Below, in pieces: positions 33,176 through 43,354 of a stretch of 64,000 nt of DNA. The notes below the pieces were generated by a model that had not been told where the DNA came from, did no database searches, and saw only the letters and a program-made list of their open reading frames with translations. Source of the DNA: Bipolaris cookei (taxonomy: Eukaryota; Ascomycota; Dothideomycetes; Pleosporales; Pleosporaceae); assembly GCA_002286855.1 (NCBI GenBank), contig NRSV01000103.1, positions 1-64,000 on the forward strand, in the 5' to 3' direction. Numbering within the stretch: the stretch's first letter is position 1; every line of letters starts with the position of its first letter. Both the position numbers and the translations under genes were made by a program.

Positions 33176-35503
33176 TCAATTATTAGTCAAGGTAGGCGCC
33201 CTCCTGAGCTTGTAATCAGGTAAATGGTCAAAGTCATCGGTTTCAGGGTTGTAGCGCCAGGCCTTGAACTCGACACCATATGGCTTAGGTTCGAGCTGGT
33301 ATAACATGCCGAGAGGACAGTCAAGGTCGGCTACATCTTCGCGCTTCAAGCCCTGGAAGTATGCTAACAGTACACGAGCGACACTGCGATGCGTAATTAA
33401 CAAGCAATGGTCCGTCATGCGCTCCAGTTCAACAATGACAGGGCGAACGCGGTTGATGACGTCGAGGTAGCCTTCGCCGCCTGGACCAGGATAACGATAC
33501 GCAAGCTTGTCGCGTCGCCGTCGGAAGTACTCGTCAGCATACTTTGTGCGAATTTCTTCGTATGTGAGACCCTCCATGATGCCTGCGTTGAGCTCATCCA
33601 GCATGCGCATCTGCTTGACCTCAAAGTCCTCGTCGCAAAAGTATTGCCCAGTCTGAATTGAACGCTTCAGCATCGAGGTCCAGACACAAAAGTTGTGCGT
33701 TTCTAGTTCGTGGCTGTAATATGGATTCGGGGGGGTGGTGTCACCCGGGACTGGTGGAAAGTGCGAGTTGGCCTTTTTGTTTGCTTGTCGAACTGCCCAC
33801 TGCTTTCGCTGGGCAGCAATGAAGCGTGTCATGGCCTTTGCATACTTCTCTCCATTTGGGCTAAGATCAGAGTCACCGCCAATCTTGCCAGCAACGTTGT
33901 CCGTCGACTCGCCGTGTCTTGTTATCCAAATCATGCGTGGCGCGAGGTTGAAGTTGAGGAGGTAGTAGACAGCCTGGCCGGCAAGAAAACCCCTAATTTG
34001 ATGTGAAATCATCTTCCGGCCTACATCCACCATCTTGACATACGGCATGTTGTTATCTTCCTCGTAGTCGCCAATTGGAACGTAGTTCTTCTCGTAGATG
34101 GCTACACGCTTCTTGAAGTCTGCGAGAGCAGCAACGGGGTCCTTATCAGCGTAGTCTGGTCCCGACAGCTTCAAGCGCATGTTCGACTCGAGCAGATTCT
34201 GGTCGCGGCATACACTCTCGACGAACAAAACGTTGAGCTCTGGTCCCGCGCGCGCCCGTATCCGCTCCATAATCTGTTTGCGGCGTGCAAGAGTGCTGTT
34301 GGTTGCATCGAATATGCCCACTGACCCACTGCCCTTTAGGATGTAATCTAGCAGATCATCCAGTGTTTCCATGGCGCATTGTTCTCGCAGCGCAGCCGCA
34401 CGCTGGTTTTGTGGGTCAAAAAAGTCGGCCGACTGGTCCATTGACTCATTTACGTTAGTATCCTGCTCATTGTTAGGTGTAGGCGCTTTCGGGCCCGGAG
34501 ATGTGACCTGGACTCGTGGCGGCGGAAGCGCTGCATTATCGTCGTCGTCGTCCGCGATGGCGGTGCTACCCCGGCGTGGGTCCGGCACGTTCTGTGGGTC
34601 AATGGACCCATCGTGCGCGGGGTCGCCGTTGATAAGGATTTTTGCGGCAATCTGCGGCAAGGTGTCCTGGTGCTCCTCAATGGCGCGCTTGACATTAGAT
34701 GAGATGCGCTCAAGGTTCGCTTGGGATAAGCGGAAGCCGCTGTGACTGGCCGCCACTCGCCGCTTCTCTCCTACGTTGAAAATCTTGGTGTCGTGTTGCA
34801 GCCAATTCAGGTAGCGGGCCATTTTCTTTGTGATGTAAGACTTACCCCGCGCGGGCAGTCCCACCATGACAATGACCAGCTTGGAGCCGACATCGCGCTG
34901 TGCAATCTTGCCATCGGGGGAGACTTTGGATTTCGTCAAGCCGGGGATGTCGAGCGTCGTTGGGCGTAACCGGGGGGTACCCGCAGCGGAGCTGTTGCGT
35001 GTGAGGGTGCTGTTGCGGTCAGCGAAGTAGGATGTAGTCTGCACCGGAGCTTCTCCATACTCTCGCGGACTTCCTGGGACCGATGGCAACGGGGTGTCAC
35101 TCAGGGCAACACCCACGCCATTGTTCCCAGAGAGATGTCCATTTTGGTGGTGCTGCTGGACGGGATTGGGAGCCGCCTTCAGGTGGCCATCTTGGTTCGC
35201 GCGTTCCTTGAGCGCCTGCACATTCTTTGCGGGCGCAACTGCGGGAAACTTGGGTTCGGCCGACACGGGGCGGGGCGTCAGATCGTTGTCAATGGCTGTG
35301 TCTGGCTGCTGTGCGTTGTCGAGGGGCAGAGTGAGTTTGCCCATTACAGATCGGGCAAAGGTGGAATGGGAGCTGAAGCGGCGACGTGGCGGAGAAGAAG
35401 GTGGTGAAGAAGAGGCGGATGTGCGGCGGGGATGGGAATAGTGCTTGTGACGAGCAAGCTCGGTGACCATCGGCGTCCGAAGAGCATCCATGCCTGGCGT
35501 CAT
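33176..35503 (-). CDS. PFK26: 6-phosphofructo-2-kinase / fructose-2,6-bisphosphatase
   Basis: Intronless, 775 residues. A disordered Ser/Pro-rich N-terminus of about 180 residues precedes the 6PF2K domain, with Walker A GLPARGKS at 215-222 and the second kinase motif FDATNSTLARR at 398-408. A long acidic insert (about 285-360) sits inside the kinase domain. The C-terminal phosphoglycerate-mutase-like domain keeps WITRHGES (His530, the phospho-acceptor), GGDSDLS, DELNAG (Glu637 acid) and a second His in LLITHRSVAR (His705). Budding-yeast Pfk26 has lost the first His, so this protein looks capable of both activities. It makes and perhaps removes fructose-2,6-bisphosphate, the cytosolic glycolysis/gluconeogenesis switch. 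The symbol follows overall similarity, not proven orthology. Confidence 0.93.
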   Translation of the reverse strand: MTPGMDALRTPMVTELARHKHYSHPRRTSASSSPPSSPPRRRFSSHSTFARSVMGKLTLPLDNAQQPDTAIDNDLTPRPVSAEPKFPAVAPAKNVQALKERANQDGHLKAAPNPVQQHHQNGHLSGNNGVGVALSDTPLPSVPGSPREYGEAPVQTTSYFADRNSTLTRNSSAAGTPRLRPTTLDIPGLTKSKVSPDGKIAQRDVGSKLVIVMVGLPARGKSYITKKMARYLNWLQHDTKIFNVGEKRRVAASHSGFRLSQANLERISSNVKRAIEEHQDTLPQIAAKILINGDPAHDGSIDPQNVPDPRRGSTAIADDDDDNAALPPPRVQVTSPGPKAPTPNNEQDTNVNESMDQSADFFDPQNQRAAALREQCAMETLDDLLDYILKGSGSVGIFDATNSTLARRKQIMERIRARAGPELNVLFVESVCRDQNLLESNMRLKLSGPDYADKDPVAALADFKKRVAIYEKNYVPIGDYEEDNNMPYVKMVDVGRKMISHQIRGFLAGQAVYYLLNFNLAPRMIWITRHGESTDNVAGKIGGDSDLSPNGEKYAKAMTRFIAAQRKQWAVRQANKKANSHFPPVPGDTTPPNPYYSHELETHNFCVWTSMLKRSIQTGQYFCDEDFEVKQMRMLDELNAGIMEGLTYEEIRTKYADEYFRRRRDKLAYRYPGPGGEGYLDVINRVRPVIVELERMTDHCLLITHRSVARVLLAYFQGLKREDVADLDCPLGMLYQLEPKPYGVEFKAWRYNPETDDFDHLPDYKLRRAPTLTNN

Positions 35504-36473
35504 GCCAAGGTAACGAATCTGCTATTGTGCACTGCTCTGTCAAGCTAGAGTAGCCTCGCCGCTGCGCCAAGGCCAGTTGCTGGCTGGGGATGAGTTGCAG
35601 CAGTGGAGAAGGGAGTGGGTTGGGGTTGGGGAAATATACGTAGTAGTTGCACACAGGCTTTGTGCAACCGCAGGCACTCTTGTCGGGTCTTTCTTGTCGC
35701 GCGCCGTTGTGCAAAGGCAACAAGCGGGCAGGGACAGGTGACCTTATCAGCAGGACCAGAGGTCAATGCATATATCCATACATGTGAGTTAAATATGACT
35801 GTTCGGAGTCGGACTTTCTGGCTGGTGCTCACCACCATCCACGGTTCCCCGCCAGACCACGTTGCTGGATGGAGCAACGGTCGAGTTTGCGGGAATGTGC
35901 AAGAACAGGCTGGCAATTGCACGACGTACAGTCTCATGGAAAGTTTTTTCCTCTTTTTCTTTTCTTTGTGTTCTTCACCCCGTACAATAGAGATTAGGAC
36001 AAAGGGAGGGCAATGGGTGCATGCATCTCTTCCCAAGCCACAACACACCCCCACCTGACGTCGGTGCTGCTGCTGCTTACATTCAAACCCCCACGCTCCG
36101 AATCCCGATACCGATAGACAAAAGACGGTAGAATAGCATTTGCAATTCGGTCACAGCTGATGGCGACCAGTCTACGTGGGGTCCTTTTGGAATTTGGATC
36201 TGCACGAGTATCTGTCCAAGGTCAATCCAAGCATTAGGCACAAAGCGTGTCACCTAACAATGTCCCGACGGTACACACATGGTGAATTCCCTGGCATCCA
36301 ATATGCATGCATACGCACATGCATACACAACGGGCGCTTCCCCAGATTTCCTGACGTAGTCCTGTGGCCCCCCCGAGACTGATGTCCCTTTTGACATAGC
36401 GTCGTGCTATGATTGATGCATTTGTTCGGAGCAGAACAGAAATACGGTAATCTAGTAATAGAACAGCCCAACC
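35504..36473. other. Upstream region of PFK26 and intergenic DNA
   Basis: 970 bp holding the presumed promoter of the minus-strand kinase gene and the 3' side of the DUF202 gene. Long overlapping open frames at 35.5-36.05 kb on both strands carry no domain. No RNA gene seen. Confidence 0.45.
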
Positions 36474-36998
36474 TCACTTGGCAAGCTTGAGGGTGAGGAC
36501 CAGCAGACATAGATATGCTGAAATGCTCAGTGCTGTCAAGGCGACGACAATGTTTCCGCTGGTGCGAAACTTCTTGTGGCATAGACCGTCAGCACCGACT
36601 TCGGAGAAGAACTGTCTGTTTCCTGTTGACTATCAGCACCCAAAGCGTATAGGTACATGCGCGGTTTCGTCACAGCACTTACCTTGCTGGCGACGGAACA
36701 GACTGGTGAAGAGGATGCCGACTCCATAGACTGCAAACAGCGCGCCAATCGAGTAGAACTCGGCGGTGAAGATCTTGAGCACGACGAGCGCAAACGAGAA
36801 CTGGCCGATTGCCGTGCGCACATATGCGCCCTCAAACGTGCGCTGGGCCGCCCGAATCTCAACTAGCTCATCGCTCGTCAGTACAACGGAGCGGACGCGA
36901 TGCAGGTGCGGTCGGTATCTGTCTGCTGCGTGACGGCTCTGGTCCACGGTCAGTCACGGCGGGTTAGCAGTCGGCCTGTTTGTCCTCACTTCGAACAT
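36474..36998 (-). CDS. Small DUF202 integral membrane protein
   Basis: Three exons (36998-36990, 36938-36683, 36622-36474), 137 residues. The first exon is only nine nucleotides (ATG TTC GAA). I place it there because the downstream frame has no ATG of its own, and a GTGAGG donor, a CTAAC branch site and the first following CAG acceptor restore frame exactly. The protein has VEIRAAQRTFEGAYVRTAIGQF, the DUF202 signature, followed by three hydrophobic segments (about 60-80, 70-95, 110-135). DUF202 proteins are small membrane proteins of unknown activity, and some fungal ones associate with vacuolar VTC-type proteins. No partner is visible here. The start is less certain than the rest. Confidence 0.78.
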
Positions 36999-37770
36999 GG
37001 CCGGTGATTCAGAACACACAGCACAGGGAAACACAGATTGTAGATATGGATATGTCCGCTACCAGTGTTCGTCCACGGTGAGTGCAGAGGGCAAGCCATT
37101 GGTGATGGGTGACGTAGCGGGGTTCTAGGCCTGTTCACCGGGATTACGCTGCGCGGCGCGTCTTGTTAGACTTCCCGACGGGACGCGTTACCACGTCGTT
37201 GGTTAACTAGAACGAAGATTTTGGTCAGTCTTTGATGACTCTCGCCAGAGAAGCTTGTTTGCAATCCAGGTGCTTCTTTTTGCGTGTTGTATTCGGCAAA
37301 CTGGGTAGCGGCTTGTGATGGAGTGCCCACCACCTGTGAAGCTGCTGCTGCTGCAGGGTCCCCGCAGTTCTGGGCTTGTCACGCCCGCAACTGGTAAACA
37401 CAGCAGTGTGCCGGCCTGCCAGTCGCTGTTCTGCGTGCCTACAAAGCGCACTTCACAATTCACTGCGACACTAAGCGCTGCATGCTCTGTCTTGCCGGGT
37501 TATCTCTTATCCGGCGCGTCGCTGCTCTCTCTACTCACGCCAACGCATGGTAACCCTCCTCTCTCGCCCACGCTGCGGCCTCGATATACATGGCCGTTTG
37601 CTGTTGCAATCGCAAGCTAATGCTGGTATCGTAGGGGTACCAAAACCTGTCACTACAGTCTCGCGAGCCCTGTGCGCACAGTTAAGACCCCGGCACTGCC
37701 CTGCCTTCTCCAGCGCCTATATTCTACTTGGGAAGATTACCCCAATACCATAGTCACCGAAGAGGGATCA
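36999..37770. promoter_or_regulatory. Divergent promoter region, DUF202 gene and RNase H1
   Basis: 772 bp between two outward-facing start codons, with CT-rich patches near 37.5 kb. Open frames here are short and overlap. No specific motif is claimed. Confidence 0.4.
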
Positions 37771-39216
37771 ATGGCAGGTACCCCGTCTGCCACATCAGCG
37801 ACATCGAGTGCGAAGCGCAGAAGCGGCCCCCTCAGATTCTACGCTGTCAAAGCCGGAAGAGTGCCAGGCGTCTACCAGAACTGGGAGGACGTGCGCCACC
37901 AGACCGAAGGCTTCAACAACCACGAGGGTGTGTAGCGTCAATTCATGTGCCGGTCTTGTACTGACGCTTAGGTAGTGCAATCGTTTTCCACATATGCCGA
38001 CGCAGAAGCATTCGTCAAAGGGACCCTCGTCAAGCGACCCAAGCCCCCAAAGCCAAAGTTTTACGGAGTAGCAGTCGGACGCGTGCCCGGTGTCTACACA
38101 GATTGGCCAACCGTAGAATCGCATACAAAGGGATTCAAAGGCGCAAAGCATCAAGGATTTGCCACACGCGAAGAAGCCCAGGCTTTTGTCGATCGAGCTA
38201 GGAAAGGTTCTAGTGCGCCCATAAACTTACAAGGTCATTTGTCTGCCGCCTCATCAGTAGCGGTGGGCAAGATGGAGCCGGGTGCTGAACATGCGCCCAA
38301 GCGACAGAAACGAGAGCATGCGCCGCCTGCAACAACTTTGACTAATGGAGATCACAAGACCGAACTGGGTATGGGACCCCTTCCACCTGGGGCAGTGGAT
38401 GGCTTCGACCCGACGATAAAATTGGATGAAACTGCGGGCAACATAAGAGCAAAGACGGCAGACGAACTCAATGCAACCAAGCAACATCCGACAGGAAATT
38501 TCAAGGGCCCTTTGATAGTGCATACAGACGGAGGTTCCAGAGGAAATGGCAAAGTAGGCGCCAGAGCGGGTGTAGGTGTCTACTTTGGCCCCAGAGATCC
38601 CAGGTTTGTGTCTAGTGATGTCACGCAATATACAACATCTGACCATGACTGCAGGAACGTTGGAGAACCTTTAAGGGGAGAACGACAAACCAACCAGCGA
38701 GCCGAGCTTGTCGCCATAGCCCGAGCTCTTGACCATGTGCCAATCGACCTTGATGTCGAGATTAGGACAGATTCATACTACTCTATTCGTTGTCTGCGCG
38801 AGTGGTTCCAGAACTGGGAGACCAAGGGCTGGAGAAACGCGGCTGGCAAGAGCGTAGAAAACAAGGAACTCATCCAGCCAATACTTGCGAGGATACGAGA
38901 ACGCCTAACATGCAAGGGCAGGACAATATTTGTCTGGGTCAAAGGACACAGTACTGATATAGGCAACATCGCAGCCGATGCCTTGGCAAACGAGGGTATG
39001 GATAAATGGACTCCGGAACTGACGTCAGGAACGCCGTTTGACATGTCGGAAACACTCAAAACAAAATATACTCTGCCATCACTCACCAAGCCCAAGCAAG
39101 AAGACGATGATGAATTTGGCGAGGATCCGTTCAAGGATTATTTTGACGGCTTAGAAGCGGAGAGGATGGCCAATGAATTGGTAGAGGATGCGGATTCCAG
39201 AGCCTCTACTCATTAA
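37771..39216 (+). CDS. RNH1: Ribonuclease H1 with two hybrid-binding domains
   Basis: Two exons (37771-37927, 37976-39216), 465 residues. The 48-nt intron interrupts the first hybrid-binding domain (FYAVKAGRVPGVYQNWEDV, then KGF-type Gly/Phe spacing and FSTYADAEAFV). A second copy follows at about residues 80-128 (KFYGVAVGRVPGVYTDW, FATREEAQAFV). A linker of about 100 residues with a basic KRQKRE stretch leads to the RNase H fold at about 228-395. All four catalytic acids are present: HTDGGSRGNG, QRAELVAI, IRTDSYYSI and GNIAADALAN. The enzyme cuts RNA in RNA:DNA hybrids in the nucleus and, in some fungi, mitochondria. The acceptor used (GGTAG) is the one of two adjacent AGs that keeps the frame. 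Confidence 0.93.
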
Positions 39217-40552
39217 TGGGTCGATGCAGAAGAGCATTGGGGAAAGATGGGTTATCCACGTGAACCTGGATTGACGATATGTAATGTGGTTCTTTCGAAT
39301 AACGAGTTGGGCAGATTGCTATATACTGTGTTAACGAGAATCTAGAGCCTAAAGCAGGCTATGGTATATGACAATCGTAAAGAACAGAACAAATGCAAAC
39401 TAGATTACTGGTGTAGATGTCAGTCTCCTATTTTCTGTTAAAACTTCAAAGTACTTTAGACCCAGGACTGTCCCAACACTACCATCAAAGACCCTGGGCA
39501 CCAATTCAACGGCAACGAATCGCATTACCTTCTGCGCACATATAGTAAGTAAATCTCTAGCACATGCATAAGCACTATAAGCACTCTGCACTAATCATGA
39601 GAAAGAATCATCATGCAAAGTTCCACCGACACACTGCCTGGCATCGTCGTAATTGCATTACATTGTCAAACTCTCCAAGGCCATCGCAAAACATTGTTGG
39701 CCGCAAATCAGACCATGCTTGCAACAATTGCGCAATCACTACGTAAGCACCAGGTACCAATTGCTGAGCACCTCCACGAAGCTAATCTCAGGACTACCGC
39801 GACCTTCCACCCGTGGAAATCAAGTCGGCAATCTACTAAATTGAGCTATGCCCAGATGAGATGCTGATTGCACCGTATCTTTTTGCATCCCCGTCAGTTT
39901 GAACCCCCACCATAGATGTCAATGGCAGTTTGGACGCTTGAACACTACTCCATTACCTATGTGAGCTTCTGGGCACATTTGGAGTAATTAGCTACACAAC
40001 CCTACCACTCTATACGAAGTAGCTTAAACCCCACTATACAAGATCGTCGCTCATCATTGTGCCCATGAACGTCTCCTTAGTGCCTTGATAATAAGCTATG
40101 CCGCCCACCCCACTAAATGCATGCAAGCATACCCGGTACCACGAATCGAGCGTTAACGTAACATATTCTGTACATATCTGCCTCTTCTTACTCATTCCTC
40201 TAGAACTCTCACCCAAATTCCTTCTGAATCCCGCCAAAAACCTCCCTCTATACACGCAAACCCACACTCCCTCACCCAAACTGCGCAAACCGTTTCAGCC
40301 CACCTGCTCGGTACCCGAGACCATCCAACCCAGCATCCCACCACCTACCGACCACACCCACCGGATCCCGCATCTCAAACCCTCCATCCAACCATGGCCC
40401 AAAAAACCCACCCAAACCAAAGCCGCAAAAACCCACACATACCAAAAAAGCCCCATCTCCTCCTCCCACAAAGCTATGCCTTCCTCCCACGCTTCTATCA
40501 CGACCGCCGCCGCCATCATTCCACCACCATCCCCGTCTCATTACCGCCCCCA
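39217..40552. other. Intergenic, no gene recognised
   Basis: About 1.3 kb after RNase H1. From about 40.2 kb the plus strand becomes strongly C/A-rich, probably a promoter and leader of the small membrane protein gene that follows. No tRNA or other RNA found. Confidence 0.45.
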
Positions 40553-40903
40553 ATGTCGCTCACAACCCACACACTTACCTACGTTCTCCTCCTCATAACC
40601 ATCTTCTTTCTCCTCTCACTCCTCGTTTCCCTCTCAAACTTCTATGTCACACTCTTCACATGCGCGGCCAGCCAGCAGTTCCATATGCTGTTTCACGCGT
40701 GCGTCGTCGGCGCCACGGTACTCATGGCGGCGCTGATAGCGGATGATTTGGCGGGCAAGGTGCTATTGTTGTATGGGGTGCAGTATCAGAGTGGGGCGTC
40801 GGCGGATTTGATATTTATGGGCGTGTTCTGGGTGAATGCTGTGGTTGGGGTGGGGGTTTGGAGTGTGCAGGTGGTTGCGGGGTGGATTGAGGGCGGGTTT
40901 TGA
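40553..40903 (+). CDS. Hypothetical small membrane protein
   Basis: 116 residues from the ATG at 40553. The same frame is open back to an ATG at 40394, which would add 53 residues of basic, Pro/His-rich sequence that look like translated leader. The protein has three hydrophobic segments (about 8-32, 45-62, 85-108) separated by short loops, with acidic DDLAGK after the second. Third positions become strongly G-rich in the second half, as in other coding ends in this window. I recognise no family. A four-TM-like or accessory membrane protein is possible. Coding potential is moderate and the gene could be spurious. Confidence 0.45.
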   Translation: MSLTTHTLTYVLLLITIFFLLSLLVSLSNFYVTLFTCAASQQFHMLFHACVVGATVLMAALIADDLAGKVLLLYGVQYQSGASADLIFMGVFWVNAVVGVGVWSVQVVAGWIEGGF

Positions 40904-41485
40904 GTTTTACTATTGGGGTTTGAAGATGTTGGTTCATTATAAGGTTTTGAATGTTTGGGCTGCGGCGTTTGGGAAATGGACATGATGTGGAGTCTGGGTA
41001 TTGAGGAAAAAGAGATACATGTGGGCACACGAGTGATTGGCACCATGCCTTTCTCGTACCTGTCTAGTTAGCATGATGCATCTATGCGAGATGCAGATCC
41101 GGTTCATGGGATTTTTGCAAGCCATGCAACTGGCAACGGAACGTGTAGGCTTAGCCTCACCAGAGCTGTTGTTGCTTTCAGACTGCAGTCCACGCATTCT
41201 ACGCAAAACATGTCAGCCAAAAGAATAGACAGAAATGAAGCTATGTGTGATAGCTTTACCTAAAAACAATAAAGAGAACATCTGATTAAAACCATGTCTA
41301 CCCTATTGGGGATGGAATGATTGTGACAGCTCTCCAAATCAGTGTTAGCAGAAAACATCTTCATTGTACCTTGCAGATCAGGTGCAGCGCGTACGTCCTC
41401 GTACCGACCCGAAAAATTCCCCGCACCCCACACTCTGCTCCACTCCACCGTAGACCAAAAAAAGAAAAAAAGTAAGTATATTAAT
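40904..41485. other. Intergenic between the membrane protein and the tRNA
   Basis: No supported gene. Holds the pol III T-run annotated separately. Confidence 0.45.
41457..41471 (-). terminator. Pol III terminator of the tRNA gene
   Basis: On the minus strand two T7 runs separated by a single C begin about 15 nt after the mature 3' end of the tRNA, a typical RNA polymerase III stop. Confidence 0.75.
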
Positions 41486-41574
41486 TGCCAGCAGCCGGAA
41501 TTGAACCAGCGATCTTCGCATTGCTCGGTTTGTTGAGGTACAAGTGCGACGCCTTACCACTTGGCCATACCGGC
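41486..41574 (-). tRNA. tRNA-Thr (anticodon UGU) with a 17-nt intron
   Basis: Folds by hand into a full cloverleaf. Acceptor GCCGGTA pairs with TGCTGGC using two wobble pairs. The D arm is GCC-AAGTGGTAA-GGC. The anticodon stem TCGCA/TGCGA encloses CTTGTA, so the anticodon is TGT. The variable region is short, and the T arm is GCTGG-TTCAATT-CCGGC. The 17 extra bases between position 37 and 38 sit at the canonical place for a nuclear tRNA intron. The discriminator base is A. CCA is not encoded, as expected in eukaryotes. Internal A and B boxes fall within the D and T arms. Confidence 0.9.
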
Positions 41575-41722
41575 GATCATGCTGAATTTTTGCAAGTGCG
41601 GAAATTTGTAAAACAAAACACTATAGATTCAGTATGCTAATCTGTAGCGCAGTACAGGTCCCTATAATCACAAATCATAGAATATCACTCACATACAGCC
41701 TTTAGATATACCAATTCAATTA

Positions 41723-43036
41723 CTACGTGCTAATCTTAGCCACATTATCCACCAAAAATCTCCGCCACTCTTCATCGCCCAACACACTCCTAACCCTCGC
41801 CTCCAACCACTCCGTATTACCCCAGAACCCCCAACTCGCCTGAAACCTCAGCCAATCCACCAACGCTATCTCCCAATGCTTCACAAAAACAGCCCAATTG
41901 TATTCTCGCTCACCAGTCTCACACAGCCTCTCCCAGTACCGACGCAAAAGCTGCTCTTCGCCTTCCTGCATCGCCAGCTTCCGCGGTACGTGCTGCTCGT
42001 CCGCGACGAGCATAGCGAGCGGAACGGAACAAGTAAAGTATTTTGCGAGGTCGCAGACGCCGAGACCGAGCCCTGTGTATTGGAAGTCGTAGAATGCGAC
42101 TTTGTCTCCTGATGTGCTGGTGAAGAGGTTCTCGGATTTTACGTCGCCGTGAATGAGGGTTTGGTATTTGCCTATTGATGGATTTTCTGGTGTTTGGGGT
42201 GCGAGGAACAAGGCTGCCATTTCGGCGATTGAGAGGTCTTCATCGTTTGTGCGGCGGGTGAGCGGGATGCCCCATTCGGAGTGGTGGTCCATGGCTAGAG
42301 AGGTGTATTCTTTTCGTCGCGTTGCAAGGTATGTGTAGCCACCGTTGAGCCAGACGCCCCTTCCCTCACCGTCTTGGTCGTTGCGTTGCACCTCCTCGAG
42401 TGGAGGTAGTACGAGCGATGAGGGCGTCGGGTTTTGCACGCGCAACCACCAGAAGCCGTGGAAGCCGGAGAGCCAATCCAATGCAGCAAAGACTTGGGTG
42501 TGCGAGAGCACTGCGCGTTTCTCGCCCGCGATGGGATACTGCTGTTTGAGGTCACTTAGTAGCATGGCTGTTATTGAGGTACCGTCCTCGTTCTGCTTGT
42601 TGATGCTTGCTACGCATTTGGCAACAGGAAGTGAATCTGGCATCTGAGGCGCGAGGTGGGTGTAGAAGTACTGCTCTACTTTGTAACTCAAAATCTTCCT
42701 CGTATGTCCCTCATCATCTGCCTTTGTCGGAGGAGGCGTAACAAGTTTGAGAATAAAAGACTGATATTCCGTGGAAGATGCAGTCGATTTAGCATCCAGA
42801 ACGGTATTAACTCGGCATATCTCGCCATACCCGGCCCATAATGACTGAATACGTTCGAGAGACTCGACTTCTAACCCCTTTTCAGCGAGGAGGGTAGTCG
42901 CTACTTCCCGTGCTGATGTTTGTGCTGGCATTGCATGTATAGGAAGCTGTACGGGGGTATAGAGAAAGTTGTACAGAAAGATGGCGATGCAAGGTACAAG
43001 AAAGTAGCAGAGAAATTGCGGTGAGGGTATGGTCAT
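41723..43036 (-). CDS. CHK/ecdysteroid-kinase-like (aminoglycoside phosphotransferase fold) protein
   Basis: Intronless, 437 residues from the first in-frame ATG at 43036. A later ATG at 42931 would remove a hydrophobic stretch (FLVPCIAIFLYNFLY) that could act as a membrane anchor. The kinase-like fold is shown by the Brenner-type loop LIHGDVKSENLF (about residue 292) and the metal-binding FYDFQYTGLGLGVCDLAKYF (split here as FYDFQ and GLGLGVCDLAKYF), plus the DWLSGFHGFWW region. Fungal members of this group phosphorylate small hydroxylated molecules. No substrate is known for this one. It lies 318 bp downstream of a Dal5-like transporter on the same strand. Confidence 0.8.
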   Translation of the reverse strand: MTIPSPQFLCYFLVPCIAIFLYNFLYTPVQLPIHAMPAQTSAREVATTLLAEKGLEVESLERIQSLWAGYGEICRVNTVLDAKSTASSTEYQSFILKLVTPPPTKADDEGHTRKILSYKVEQYFYTHLAPQMPDSLPVAKCVASINKQNEDGTSITAMLLSDLKQQYPIAGEKRAVLSHTQVFAALDWLSGFHGFWWLRVQNPTPSSLVLPPLEEVQRNDQDGEGRGVWLNGGYTYLATRRKEYTSLAMDHHSEWGIPLTRRTNDEDLSIAEMAALFLAPQTPENPSIGKYQTLIHGDVKSENLFTSTSGDKVAFYDFQYTGLGLGVCDLAKYFTCSVPLAMLVADEQHVPRKLAMQEGEEQLLRRYWERLCETGEREYNWAVFVKHWEIALVDWLRFQASWGFWGNTEWLEARVRSVLGDEEWRRFLVDNVAKIST

Positions 43037-43354
43037 TCGAGGGACGAGCTTGACGAACGAGAACCTCCGTGAGAAAAAAGAGTGATAATGATGTCGAACG
43101 CGACTACATTCAGTGAGATTAAAGAACTGCAGTATTAAGGATGATGTTAATAGAAGCTGATTAGCTTTGCATGTGAACAGCTGTATTCGCTGTTTTTGGC
43201 TACAGAGCTGACATAAGCACAAGCTGCTGTCCCCACATATTCCAGCGTGGCATCCGTCTTTCCCATCAGCACTAAAACTCTGTTCATTACCGTTGCGAGA
43301 AACTCAATTTTCCTTCAAGAAAAATACAATATATAAATGGGCCTGCGGCTTTGA
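43037..43354. other. Spacer between kinase and transporter genes
   Basis: 318 bp between two co-oriented minus-strand genes. It should hold the kinase promoter and the transporter 3' end. Nothing specific seen. Confidence 0.4.
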
